From: Mycobacterium asiaticum DSM 44297
Lineage (GTDB): Bacteria; Actinomycetota; Actinomycetes; Mycobacteriales; Mycobacteriaceae
Assembly: GCF_000613245.1 (NCBI RefSeq)
Contig: NZ_HG964939.1
Coordinates: 42,880-106,879, forward strand
Length of the DNA stretch: 64,000 nucleotides
Direction: 5' to 3'
The position numbers were made by a program, and so were the translations under genes. Shown one piece after another: positions 44,174 to 52,428 of this stretch. The notes beneath the pieces are model-generated. The model saw only the letters and a list, made by a program, of their open reading frames with translations, had not been told where the DNA came from and searched no databases. Each line of letters opens with the position of its first letter. The stretch's first letter is position 1.

Positions 44174-45736
44174 ATGAGTCCACCGGCGCCCTATTACGTG
44201 ACCACCGCGATCGCCTATCCCAACGGCGCACCGCACATGGGTCACGCGTACGAATACATCGCCACCGATGCGATCGCGCGATTCAAACGACTCGACGGGT
44301 TCGACGTGCGGTTCCTGACGGGAACCGACGAACATGGGCTCAAGGTTGCGCAGGCCGCGGCCGCCGCCGGGATCCCGACCGCGCAGCTGGCGCGGAGCAA
44401 CTCCGATGTGTTCCAACGCATGCAGGAGAAGCTCAACATCTCCTTCGATCGGTTCATCCGCACCACCGACGCCGATCATCACGCGGCGTCGCAGGAGATC
44501 TGGCGTCGCATGGAGGCCGCTGGCGATATCTATCTGGACAACTACGCCGGGTGGTACTCCGTGCGGGACGAGCGGTTCTTCGTCGAGTCGGAGACCCAGC
44601 TGCTCGAGGACGGGTCCCGGATCGCGGTCGAGACCGGCACTCCGGTGACGTGGACCGAGGAGCAGACCTACTTCTTCCGGCTGTCGGAGTATGCCGACAA
44701 GCTGTTGGCGCACTATCGGGACAACCCCGAGTTCATCGCGCCGGAGACCCGCCGCAACGAGGTCATCAGCTTCGTTTCGGGTGGGCTGGACAACCTTTCC
44801 ATTTCGCGCACGTCGTTCGACTGGGGCGTGCAGGTGCCCGGGCACCCCGACCACATCATGTACGTCTGGGTCGACGCGCTGACCAACTATCTGACCGGTG
44901 CGGGATTTCCCGACACCGGCTCGCAGTTGTACACCAGGTACTGGCCGGCCGATCTGCACATGATCGGCAAGGACATCATCCGTTTCCACGCCGTGTATTG
45001 GCCGGCGTTTCTGATGTCGGCCGGAATCGATTTGCCGCGAAGGGTTTTCGCGCACGGCTTCCTGCACAACCGTGGTGAGAAGATGAGCAAGTCGGTGGGC
45101 AACATCGTCGACCCGGTGGCCCTGGTCGACACGTTCGGTGCGGATCAGGTGCGCTACTTCCTGCTGCGGGAGATCCCGTTCGGACAGGACGGCGCCTACA
45201 GCGACGAGTCGATCATCACCCGGGTCAACACCGACCTGGCCAACGAGCTCGGGAACCTGGCCCAGCGGTCGTTGTCGATGGTGGCCAAGAACCTGGACGG
45301 GGTGGTGCCCGAACCCGGGGAGTTCATCGACGCCGACAGCGAGTTGCTGGCGACCGCCGACGGCTTGCTGGAACGAGTACGCGGACACTTCGACGTCCAG
45401 GCGATGCATCTGGCGCTCGAGGCGATCTGGCTGATGCTCGGCGACGCGAACAAGTATTTCTCGGCGCAGCAGCCCTGGGTGCTGCGCAAGAGCGAGTCGC
45501 AAGACGACCAGGACAGGTTCCGGACCACCCTCTACGTGACGTGCGAGGTGGTCCGCATCGCAGCGTTGCTGGTGCAACCGGTGATGCCGGAATCCGCCGG
45601 CAAGTTGCTCGATCTGCTTGGGCAGGGCGCGGATCAGCGGACGTTCGCCGCCGTTGCGGCGCGGCTGGCGCCCGGTACGGCGTTGCCGGCTCCGGTGGGA
45701 GTGTTCCCGCGCTATCAGGCCCCCGAAGCCGAGTGA
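44174..45736 (+). CDS. metG: methionyl-tRNA synthetase
   Basis: 520 residues. Class I motifs are YPNGAPHMGHAYEYIATD (HIGH variant HMGH) and EKMSKSVGN (~302-310). No zinc-binding Cys set is seen in the connective region, which fits the short MetRS2 form of actinobacteria, named metS in M. tuberculosis. It charges initiator and elongator tRNA-Met. The last codons (PEAE, stop) already lie in the first unit of the 52-bp repeat. Confidence 0.96.
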   Translation: MSPPAPYYVTTAIAYPNGAPHMGHAYEYIATDAIARFKRLDGFDVRFLTGTDEHGLKVAQAAAAAGIPTAQLARSNSDVFQRMQEKLNISFDRFIRTTDADHHAASQEIWRRMEAAGDIYLDNYAGWYSVRDERFFVESETQLLEDGSRIAVETGTPVTWTEEQTYFFRLSEYADKLLAHYRDNPEFIAPETRRNEVISFVSGGLDNLSISRTSFDWGVQVPGHPDHIMYVWVDALTNYLTGAGFPDTGSQLYTRYWPADLHMIGKDIIRFHAVYWPAFLMSAGIDLPRRVFAHGFLHNRGEKMSKSVGNIVDPVALVDTFGADQVRYFLLREIPFGQDGAYSDESIITRVNTDLANELGNLAQRSLSMVAKNLDGVVPEPGEFIDADSELLATADGLLERVRGHFDVQAMHLALEAIWLMLGDANKYFSAQQPWVLRKSESQDDQDRFRTTLYVTCEVVRIAALLVQPVMPESAGKLLDLLGQGADQRTFAAVAARLAPGTALPAPVGVFPRYQAPEAE

Positions 45737-45960
45737 GCGGAACACAGTGACGCGAACGAGGCGAGCATCCAACCCCGAAGCCGAGTGAGCGGAACACAGT
45801 GACGCGAACGAGGCGAGCATCCAACCCCGAAGCCGAGTGAGCGGAACACAGTGACGCGAACGAGGCGAGCATCCAACCCCGAAGCCGAGTGAGCGGAACG
45901 CAGTGACGCGAACGAGGCGAGCATCCGGCCCCGAAGCCGAGTGAGCGGAACGCGTTGAAC
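45725..45960 (+). repeat. 52-bp tandem repeat (four full units plus a partial), starting inside metG
   Basis: GAAGCCGAGTGAGCGGAACA begins units at 45725, 45777, 45829, 45881 and 45933, an exact 52-bp period. Units are nearly identical, with a few substitutions in the last two. The first unit includes the final Glu-Ala-Glu-stop codons of metG, so the array looks grown from the gene's 3' end. The open frames across it on the minus strand are by-products. Confidence 0.95.
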
Positions 45961-46004
45961 GCGAGCGTGTTCGCGTAATTTCGGTGATAGGCCATAATCG
46001 GGCT

Positions 46005-46409
46005 GTGGAACGAAGACGGAATCGGCAACCAGCCCAGTCGCCGATGACCACCTTGAAGCAACTGCCCGCGCTGGTGGTCCTCGAGCGAATACCGGTTCCG
46101 GTCCTCGCGATCGCGGACGACGGCAGCATCCTGTTCACCAATTCGGCGTTCGCTCAAATGGTGGGCTGCGACCCCGAAGAGGTTCTTGCGCTGCGGTTTC
46201 ACGAAATCTTCCACCAGGCACCGGAAGAGGAATCCTCGCTGCTGTCCTTCGTGCACGCTCTGGCAAACATGGTCGTCGAGTTGGCCCACAAGGACGGATC
46301 GGTGGTCCGAGCGTTGATGAGTAGGTCCGCCGTCATGCGCGCTGACGACAAGTTCGCCCTCGCCGCGTTTCAGGATCTGACCGAACAACTTTGGGAAGAA
46401 GAGCGCTGA
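46005..46409 (+). CDS. stand-alone PAS domain protein
   Basis: 134 residues from GTG 46005; other in-frame starts are GTG 45984 and ATG 46044. A single PAS fold fills it: LPALVVLERIPVPVLAIADD, ILFTNSAFAQMVGCDPEEVL, HKDGSVVRALMSRSAVMRAD and FALAAFQDLTEQLWEEE. There is no kinase, HTH or cyclase part, so it may sense a ligand and act on another protein. CATAAT ends 6 nt before the chosen GTG and no ribosome site is visible, so a leaderless mRNA is possible. Confidence 0.75.
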   Translation: MERRRNRQPAQSPMTTLKQLPALVVLERIPVPVLAIADDGSILFTNSAFAQMVGCDPEEVLALRFHEIFHQAPEEESSLLSFVHALANMVVELAHKDGSVVRALMSRSAVMRADDKFALAAFQDLTEQLWEEER

Positions 46410-46611
46410 GGCCGGTATTAGGGCCCCGATAGCGCGGTGATCATTCTCACCGGCTTTGAATGTTTAATGTGCCGCCGTGGCGGGTACCAGGTCTCATCCG
46501 GAGGCGCCGACGAGACCTATCGACTCCGCGAGCAGGTTTCGTCCGACTCCACTTCCTATGAATTCCCGCGAACCACAAGTATTGGTATAGGCTAGTTTTA
46601 ATACTTGTTGT

Positions 46612-47175
46612 ATGGTTTTACGGGTGATCAGGACTCGCAACGACTTGGAGTCGTACCTCGCTGCTGACTTGCATGCTCAAGGCTTAGACCGATGGCGGCA
46701 TCGCTACCGGATCATGCATCGCGCCCCCTACTTCCAGCGGATGCTGCGCAAGACGGAGTACTGGACGAACACCGCGCGAACGCCGGCCGGTCGCTTCGTG
46801 GCCGCGTACCTGCGACTGCGGCTCAAATTCCTGGGTGAGCGACTCGGATTCGGCATACCGCTCAACGCATTCGGGCCCGGCCTGTCCGTCGCGCACGTCG
46901 GTTGGGTCCACGTCCATCACCGGGCCCGAATCGGCGCGAACTGCCGGATACACCAAGGGGTGACCATCGGCGAGGGCCGTCCCGGCGAGTACCCCACCAT
47001 CGGCGACGACGTCTTCATTTTCCCGGGCGCCATGGTGCTCGGCGTCGATGTGGGAAGCCGCGTGGGCATTTATGCGGGAGCCGTCGTCACCAAACCGGTG
47101 CCCGACGACGTCGACGTCGGCGGCGTTCCGGCCCGGATCGTCAAGGACCGCCGTCGCCGCGCCGTCAGTGCCTAG
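46612..47175 (+). CDS. hexapeptide-repeat O-acetyltransferase, serine acetyltransferase-like
   Basis: 187 residues. The N-terminal ~75 residues are helical and basic. A left-handed beta-helix follows (GPGLSVAHVGWVHVHHRARI, GANCRIHQGVTIGEGRPGEY, DDVFIFPGAMVLGVDVG), ending in GGVPARIVKD. It resembles CysE/WcaB enzymes that transfer acetyl groups from acetyl-CoA to serine or to sugars. Its place near a polysaccharide operon favours a sugar, which is inference. No ribosome site precedes ATG 46612 (GTG 46624 is an alternative). A 9-bp inverted repeat, ACAAGTATT/AATACTTGT (46575-46583, 46600-46608), lies just upstream in AT-rich DNA. Confidence 0.8.
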   Translation: MVLRVIRTRNDLESYLAADLHAQGLDRWRHRYRIMHRAPYFQRMLRKTEYWTNTARTPAGRFVAAYLRLRLKFLGERLGFGIPLNAFGPGLSVAHVGWVHVHHRARIGANCRIHQGVTIGEGRPGEYPTIGDDVFIFPGAMVLGVDVGSRVGIYAGAVVTKPVPDDVDVGGVPARIVKDRRRRAVSA

Positions 47176-47178
47176 TAG

Positions 47179-47886
47179 CTAGCTTTCCGCTGGTCCGGCA
47201 GCGGCAGCCGCCGGCGCGGCGGATCGGGAGTGGCGAAGAACCTCACGCGCCAGAAACTGCCGGAAGTACGGCAGCGACGTCTCGGCCGCGATGCCCGGCA
47301 GCAGCAGCATCCACAGCTGACTCAGCCGCTCGTTGAGCTCCTCGATAATGCCTTCGCCGCTGCGGATGCGCGACATCGAGATCGAAAGCAATCGCGACCC
47401 GAACATCGCCCCCACGATCGACTCGCTGAGCCGTTCGGCGTCGATGTCCTCGCGCAGATCGCCCTCCGCGATGGCGCGACTGGCCTGCACGGTCATCTCC
47501 GAGATCCAGGCTGCGCAGCAGCGAGAGGCCGCGTCGTTGAATCCGGCCAGTGCGGCAATCAACTGCTCGGCCGCGCGAGCGGTCTTGTCCGACGTCAGCA
47601 CCTGGGCGATGGCGAAGGTCCCGTGAATCATGTTCTCGAGGGCGGGCGACGCTGAGCCGCACACGCTGCGAAAGGCGCCGACGAGCACCTCGGCGCCCTC
47701 GTCGATGATGTCGGAAGCGAGCGCTTCTTTGGAATCGAAGTGGTGGTAGAGCGCACCTTTGGTCATGCCGGTCCGCTCGATGATCGTGCCCCAGCCAGCG
47801 GCCGCGTATCCCACCTCACCGAAAACATCAATCGCGGCGTCGAGAATCTTCCGTCGGGTTACCTCGGACCGCACCTGGCGCGCCAT
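47179..47886 (-). CDS. TetR regulator of gamma-butyrolactone-receptor type (first of two)
   Basis: 235 residues from ATG 47886 (MARQVRSEVTRRKIL). HTH ~7-50: ILDAAIDVFGEVGYAAAGWG, TIIERTGMTKGALYHHFDSK. The sequence style (TKGALYHHFDSKEALA, then IAEGDLREDIDAERLSESIVGAMFG) resembles ScbR/ArpA-like receptors of Streptomyces. It converges with the acetyltransferase gene, 3 bp apart. An AACCGGTT palindrome lies 30 bp upstream (47916-47923). The ligand is unknown, and no butyrolactone synthase (AfsA) is in the window. Confidence 0.85.
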   Translation of the reverse strand: MARQVRSEVTRRKILDAAIDVFGEVGYAAAGWGTIIERTGMTKGALYHHFDSKEALASDIIDEGAEVLVGAFRSVCGSASPALENMIHGTFAIAQVLTSDKTARAAEQLIAALAGFNDAASRCCAAWISEMTVQASRAIAEGDLREDIDAERLSESIVGAMFGSRLLSISMSRIRSGEGIIEELNERLSQLWMLLLPGIAAETSLPYFRQFLAREVLRHSRSAAPAAAAAGPAES

Positions 47887-48027
47887 CGCTCTCCCGCACC
47901 TCCACAATGATGTCGAACCGGTTAAGTCCGGAGCGCCGTGAATCGTTCTTCCTGGTCAGCCGGTCAAGATTAGCAGCCACTCTTACCGGGTTTTCGATCG
48001 TGCGTGCCAAACGCCGCATCACATCGC

Positions 48028-48705
48028 TCAGCCGGCGGTAGCCGTGGCTGCCAGCGAATTGACCGCCAAGGTGGTGCGCCGCCTGATGAACTGCTTGAAG
48101 TAGTCGAGTCGATCGGGTTGCAGGATGCCCGCCAGCACCAGCATGCAGTTCTTCTCGAGGTCCAGCAGGTACCGCTGCGGGTCATCCAGGTCGCTGGTCT
48201 GCCGCAGCCCCATGTACATCGAGACGATGAGCCGCCCGATGTCGCGCGGGTCCCATCCTTCTACGACGTCGCCCTCAGCGATCGCGCGCTTCACCACATC
48301 GGCCAGCATGTCCGTCCAGCCACCCAACAGCTGGGCCTGCAGCCCTTCGGTTCGGCCGACCGATTCGATGAGGTGGGACGCCGCTCGGGCCACGTCCTGA
48401 CTGATCTCTCGCACCGCAGCCAGGTAGCAGAAGTCGATCAAGGTCTCCAGCCCTGAGAGCTGACGCGCCAAGAGATCCTCGACGGCTGCTCGTCCTTCTT
48501 CCCTGTGTTGCTCGATGATCGCTACCGCCAGCGCGTGCTTGGAGCGGAAGTGGAAGTACATCGCGCCTTTGGTCAACGTGGCTTCGGCAAGAATGTCGTC
48601 CAGTCCGACGTCGTGGTAGGCGCGGCGCGCAAATTGATGTGCTGCGGCCCGCAGAATCTGTTGCCGGGTGGTGTCTGCTCGTCCGTCCGTCGTTTCAGTC
48701 GACAT
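48028..48705 (-). CDS. TetR regulator of gamma-butyrolactone-receptor type (second of two)
   Basis: 225 residues. HTH ~12-55: TRQQILRAAAHQFARRAYHD, VGLDDILAEATLTKGAMYFH, FRSKHALA. The C-terminal domain has AIAEGDVVEGWDPRDIGRLI and matches the layout of the neighbouring TetR (47179-47886), so the two are probably paralogues. It reads in the same direction as the first, 141 bp upstream of it. The ~400 bp on its upstream side, shared with the divergent PE gene, is a likely control region. Confidence 0.87.
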   Translation of the reverse strand: MSTETTDGRADTTRQQILRAAAHQFARRAYHDVGLDDILAEATLTKGAMYFHFRSKHALAVAIIEQHREEGRAAVEDLLARQLSGLETLIDFCYLAAVREISQDVARAASHLIESVGRTEGLQAQLLGGWTDMLADVVKRAIAEGDVVEGWDPRDIGRLIVSMYMGLRQTSDLDDPQRYLLDLEKNCMLVLAGILQPDRLDYFKQFIRRRTTLAVNSLAATATAG

Positions 48706-49110
48706 ATGACCCGCGGGGATCGTCGGATCGCGCCTCGAGGCAACGACCGTTTCTTCGAGCGATCACCTTCACCATCGCGATGCCTTCCTCACAGGTGGCC
48801 GGTTCGTCAGGTGGTAAAGCAGTCACCGTTGTGTCCGACGCACTATTTGTGCGCCACCTGTGAGGTTATCAAGCCAAGACCCAACCTGGGACTCTCCACG
48901 CCAATCTGACCGCATCCAGGTCCTCAAAAATACTCCATGTCGCTCTCAGCACTTGGCATCGTTCTAAAAGTATGTATAGTGGCCTATCAAGGGGAGTTGC
49001 GGTTTGGGCGTGGGATTGGCGGGGGCTTCAACGGGTCTGAAGCTTCCACCCCGGGCTCAAGTTGGGACCGCAGCACCCGACAGGCAGTCGTTCGGGTAGG
49101 GGGAGGCTCC
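48706..49110. other. control region between the second TetR gene and PE, with a 13-bp inverted repeat
   Basis: No gene supported in this 405-bp stretch. CCTCACAGGTGGC at 48787-48799 is the perfect reverse complement of 48853-48865, 53 bp away, and could be a pair of regulator sites or a long hairpin. The right half is lower in GC and holds the promoter for the PE/PPE pair. The frame opening at 48937 only adds an unlikely N-terminus to PE. Confidence 0.55.
48953..48980 (+). promoter_or_regulatory. promoter of the PE/PPE pair
   Basis: TTGGCA (48953-48958), 16-bp spacer, TATAGT (48975-48980), a good sigma-A-like match. The -10 lies in TATGTATAGTGG (48971-48982), which closely matches TACGTATAATGG at the polysaccharide operon promoter (50788-50799). 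The leader to PE would be ~125 nt. Confidence 0.55.
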
Positions 49111-49410
49111 ATGTCGTTTGTCATCACTCAGCCAGAAGCCTTGGCTACGTCGGCCAACACTTTGCAGGGCATCGGCATTTCGGTCAGCACCGAAGGCGCC
49201 GCAGCGGCAATTCCGACGACGGCCGTTGCGCCGGCCGCCGCGGACGAAGTATCCGCGCTCACCGCAATGCAGTTCGCGGCTCATGGCCAGCTCTATCAGG
49301 CCGTCAGCGCTCAAGCCGCGGCAATCCACGAGATGTTCGTCGAGGTAATGCGCGTCAGCGCGGGGTCCTATGCCGCCACCGAAGCCGCCAACGCGGCTAC
49401 GGCCGGCTGA
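49111..49410 (+). CDS. PE family protein, domain only
   Basis: 99 residues, just a PE domain: MSFVITQPEALATSANTLQG, then AADEVSALTAMQFAAHGQLY, QAVSAQAAAIHEMFVEVMRV and the usual end YAATEAANAATAG. GGGGGAGG precedes the ATG. It should pair with the PPE protein encoded 15 bp later and be exported by an ESX system. The domain carries the usual YxxxD/E-type context only weakly at its C-terminal end. Confidence 0.93.
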   Translation: MSFVITQPEALATSANTLQGIGISVSTEGAAAAIPTTAVAPAAADEVSALTAMQFAAHGQLYQAVSAQAAAIHEMFVEVMRVSAGSYAATEAANAATAG

Positions 49411-49425
49411 CGGGCGGAGCGTGCA

Positions 49426-50595
49426 ATGGATTTCGGCGCATTACCACCAGAGATCAACTCTGCGCGGATGTACAGCGGCGCGGGCGCCGGCCCGCTGCTG
49501 AGTGCGTCCTTCGCGTGGGACGGGTTGGCTACCGAACTGCGAGCGGCGGCCTCTGCTTATGACGCCGTGATCGCCGGCCTGACCAGCGGGCCGTGGCTCG
49601 GACCGGCGGCGATTTCCGCGGTGTCGGCGGCCACGCCTTACGCGGTCTGGATGAGCGCCACGGCCACCCAGGCCGAGGAAGCCGCAGACCAGGCCAGGGC
49701 CGCCGTCGCCGCCTATGAAGCGGCATACGCTATGACGGTGCCACCCGGTGTGGTCGCTGCCAACAGGGTTTTGCTGGCGACGATGGTGGCAACGAACTTC
49801 TTCGGTCAGAACTCGCCCGCGATCGCTGCGATCGAGGCCCACTACAGCGAGATGTGGGCCCAGGATGCCGCGGCGATGTACGGCTATGCAGCGGGTTCCG
49901 CGTCGGCCTCGGCGCTGACGCCGTTCCAGGCGCCGCCCCAGGTCACCAATCCCGCGGGCACAGCCGCGCAGGCCGCAGCGGTGTCGCAAGCCACCGGCGA
50001 GGCCGCGGCAACGCAGTCAAAGCTGGCTTCGCTGGTCAACTCGCTGCCCACGGCGCTGCGGGACATGTCGACACCGGCCTCGCTGACCGGCGCACCCACT
50101 GCGGCGACGACCGCGATCCCGTTCGGTTCGTCCTCCGGGGACATGGCGAACTACATGAACATCGCCACCATGCCGCTGTTTGCCCTGAGCAGCCTGTTAA
50201 GCATCGCTCAGACCATGCAGGGCATGGCGGCAACCGCTGCTCAGCAGGCTGCCGAGGCTGCCGTCGGCGCCGCCGAGGCGGCCGCCGGTGCAGCGGCCAG
50301 TGGCGCCGAGGCGGCCGGCGCGGGTGTACTCGGCGCCATGGGCCAAGCGGCCAGCTTGGGTTCGCTGTCGGTCCCGGCGAGTTGGACCAGCGTGATCCCC
50401 ACCGCCCACCTCACCGGCATCAGTTCCGCGCTGCCGGGCGGCGCGGGCGCCAACGGCGTGGCTGGTTTGCCACCCGGCTTGGTGGGCGGAATGCCGCGCG
50501 GCGTGGCGAGTCAGGGCCCTGGCCCGGGCCCTCGCTACGGCTTGGTTCCGACAGTGATGGCCCAGCCGCCATCGGCCGGATACGGCACGGTCTGA
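49426..50595 (+). CDS. PPE family protein, PPE-SVP type
   Basis: 389 residues. The PPE domain (~1-180) starts MDFGALPPEINSARMYSG and has WLG at ~57 and YSEMWAQD at ~145. The middle is Ala-rich. SLSVPASWTS (~307-316) is the SVP motif, and the end PRYGLVPTVMAQPP resembles the tail of the PPE at 813-1997. It is the partner of the PE 15 bp upstream. Its link with the neighbouring polysaccharide operon is only positional and a similar promoter motif. Confidence 0.94.
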   Translation: MDFGALPPEINSARMYSGAGAGPLLSASFAWDGLATELRAAASAYDAVIAGLTSGPWLGPAAISAVSAATPYAVWMSATATQAEEAADQARAAVAAYEAAYAMTVPPGVVAANRVLLATMVATNFFGQNSPAIAAIEAHYSEMWAQDAAAMYGYAAGSASASALTPFQAPPQVTNPAGTAAQAAAVSQATGEAAATQSKLASLVNSLPTALRDMSTPASLTGAPTAATTAIPFGSSSGDMANYMNIATMPLFALSSLLSIAQTMQGMAATAAQQAAEAAVGAAEAAAGAAASGAEAAGAGVLGAMGQAASLGSLSVPASWTSVIPTAHLTGISSALPGGAGANGVAGLPPGLVGGMPRGVASQGPGPGPRYGLVPTVMAQPPSAGYGTV

Positions 50596-50911
50596 GCTGG
50601 GCCGATGGCACCGCTCGGGTTCGCAATGTCCAACGCGAGGCGCGTGGTTGGCAGCGCTTGGCATGCAACCAATCAACGCCGCCGGCGATCGCTGCAACAC
50701 GCGGTCGGCCCAAAATGCCGCAACGACCGCGTTCCATGCACTGGCCATACTCAAAGTCATGATTTGCGCTTGCTTACATACGGTAGGTACGTATAATGGA
50801 TGGTGGGCAAAGGTTGAGTTTTAGTTCAACCGGCGGCTAGGGAGAACCGCTGATCGGCGGTTCGTCCAGGGGGAATCGACAAATTGTGTTCGGCCTAAAG
50901 GGGGGCTTGCA
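50596..50911 (+). other. intergenic region before the polysaccharide operon
   Basis: 316 bp. The first ~150 bp hold nothing I can support. The second half drops in GC and holds the operon promoter and a probable operator. After the -10 the leader is ~105 nt and includes GGTTGAGTTTTAGTTCAACC (50812-50831), an imperfect hairpin with 8-bp arms. AAGGGGGG lies before the ATG of the first gene. Confidence 0.55.
50770..50797 (+). promoter_or_regulatory. promoter and candidate TetR operator of the polysaccharide operon
   Basis: TTGCTT (50770-50775), 16-bp spacer, TATAAT (50792-50797). Overlapping the -10 is the interrupted palindrome ATACG-GTAGGTA-CGTAT (50778-50794), preceded by AC, giving a left half ACATACGG. 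Butyrolactone-receptor-type TetR proteins bind palindromes of this type over a -10 box, and two such genes lie ~2-3 kb upstream. The link is inference. Confidence 0.55.
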
Positions 50912-51709
50912 ATGAAGGTCGTACTGTTTTGTGGCGGATACGGCATGCGGATGCGCAGCGCCGATGGCGACCTGGTACCCAAACCGCTGCAGATGGTCGG
51001 CCCGCGACCGCTGCTGTGGCATGTGATGCGCTACTACGCGCATTACGGGCACAAGGAGTTCATCCTCTGCCTTGGCTACGGCCAGGCTCTGGTCAAGGAG
51101 TTCTTCGTCAACTACCGCGAGACCGAGTCCAACGACTTCGTCATGAGGGGTGGCGAAGTCGAGTTGCTGGACTCCGACATGTCCGACTGGACCGTCACCT
51201 TCGTCGACACCGGCCTGGAATCGCCCATTGGCGAGCGGCTGCGCCGAGTGCGCAAGTACCTCGGTGACGACGAATACTTCCTGGCGAACTACGCGGACGT
51301 ACTGACGGACGCGCCGCTGGACACCATGATCGAGCGGTTCCACGCCAGCGGCGCCGCAGCGTCAATGCTTGTGGTGCCGCCGCAGTCCTCGTTTCACTGC
51401 GTCGACGTAGGGTCCGACGGCGATATCAAAGAGATCGCCCCGATCGCCAAGTTCCCCATCTGGGTCAACGGCGGTTACTTCGTGCTGCGCCAGGACGTCA
51501 TCGACCTGATCCCGGAAAACGGCGACCTGGTCGGCGATGCCTGCATGGCGCTGGCCGGTACCGGACGGCTCCTGGGCTACGAGCACCACGGCTTCTGGAA
51601 GCCGGCCGACACATTCAAGGAGCGCGCCGAACTCGACGCCGACTACAACCGGGGCATCCGCCCGTGGGCGGCCTGGGAAGCGGCACAGCAAACCGCGCAG
51701 TCGGCATGA
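50912..51709 (+). CDS. sugar-1-phosphate nucleotidyltransferase, RfbF (glucose-1-phosphate cytidylyltransferase)-like
   Basis: 265 residues. The nucleotide-binding signature MKVVLFCGGYGMRM is followed by PKPLQMVGPRPLLWHVMRYY, and the end GFWKPADTFKERAELD matches the FWKPxDT motif of RfbF enzymes. These make CDP-glucose, the entry to CDP-dideoxy or branched sugars. No CDP-glucose 4,6-dehydratase is in the window, so either the next step is encoded elsewhere or the sugar differs. It is the first gene of the operon and overlaps the PIG-L gene by 4 bp. Confidence 0.85.
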   Translation: MKVVLFCGGYGMRMRSADGDLVPKPLQMVGPRPLLWHVMRYYAHYGHKEFILCLGYGQALVKEFFVNYRETESNDFVMRGGEVELLDSDMSDWTVTFVDTGLESPIGERLRRVRKYLGDDEYFLANYADVLTDAPLDTMIERFHASGAAASMLVVPPQSSFHCVDVGSDGDIKEIAPIAKFPIWVNGGYFVLRQDVIDLIPENGDLVGDACMALAGTGRLLGYEHHGFWKPADTFKERAELDADYNRGIRPWAAWEAAQQTAQSA

Positions 51710-52370
51710 ACCCGCTGATCTTCGGCGACGACATCCAGTCGGTCGCCGTCATTGGTGCTCACTGTGACGACATCCTCATCGGCGCCGGCGCGACGCTGGC
51801 GCAGGTCGCGGGCGAACGTTCCGATGTCGTCATCCACGCGCTGGTGCTGACCGGCGCCGGAACCGAACGCGAGATCGAGGAAAAAGGCGCCTTCGCGGCG
51901 TTCTTCCCGCAGGCGGACGTTCGGTTGACGGTGGCTGATCTACCCGACGGGCGCCTGCCCGAGCATTGGGGCGCGGTCAAGCGACAACTCGCCGAATTTC
52001 GTCGTGGTTGTGAACCCGACCTGGTGATCGGCCCCCAGCGCGACGACTACCACCAGGACCATCGCTTACTCGGCAAGCTCATCCCGACGGAGTTTCGCGC
52101 GCATCTGGTGCTGGGCTACGAGATTCTCAAGTGGGAGTCGGATTTGCCGAATCCCACACTGTACGTGCCGATCCCGGACGAGGCGGCTCACCGCAAGGCA
52201 CGGCTCCTTGAGCAGTGCTACCCGTCTCAGACCGGACGGGACTGGTTCGACGAAGAGACGTTCTTGGGCCTGATGCGGGTCCGGGGGTGCAGAGCAGGTC
52301 GCGGTACGCCGAGGCTTTTGTGCTGGAAAAAGTAGTGCTGAGTCAGATCGCTTGCGACTCAAGCCCGTAG
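51706..52370 (+). CDS. PIG-L family N-deacetylase, 3' end frame-shifted
   Basis: The frame as given ends at 52335 (209 residues). Zinc motifs are AHCDDILIGAG (~18-28; AHxDD) and DDYHQDHR (~112-119). After FLGLMRVRG the given frame turns to CRAGRGTPRLLCWKK, while the +1 frame reads VQSRSRYAEAFVLEKVVLSQ, with the YAEAF typical of the family, ending at 52370. One G missing in the run 52283-52287 explains it. PIG-L enzymes remove acetyl groups from GlcNAc-type or other N-acetyl sugars, as MshB does. ATG overlaps the preceding stop. Confidence 0.85.
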
Positions 52371-52428
52371 CGCAACGTCCAATCGCAGTCGAATGCGAAT
52401 CACAAGAGGGGATAACAGGGGGATCCGC

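Noticed and set aside
45324..46388. Large minus-strand frames with repeated SAHSASG-type peptides
   Set aside because: They are antisense to metG and to the 52-bp repeat and PAS gene, and contain no recognisable domain.
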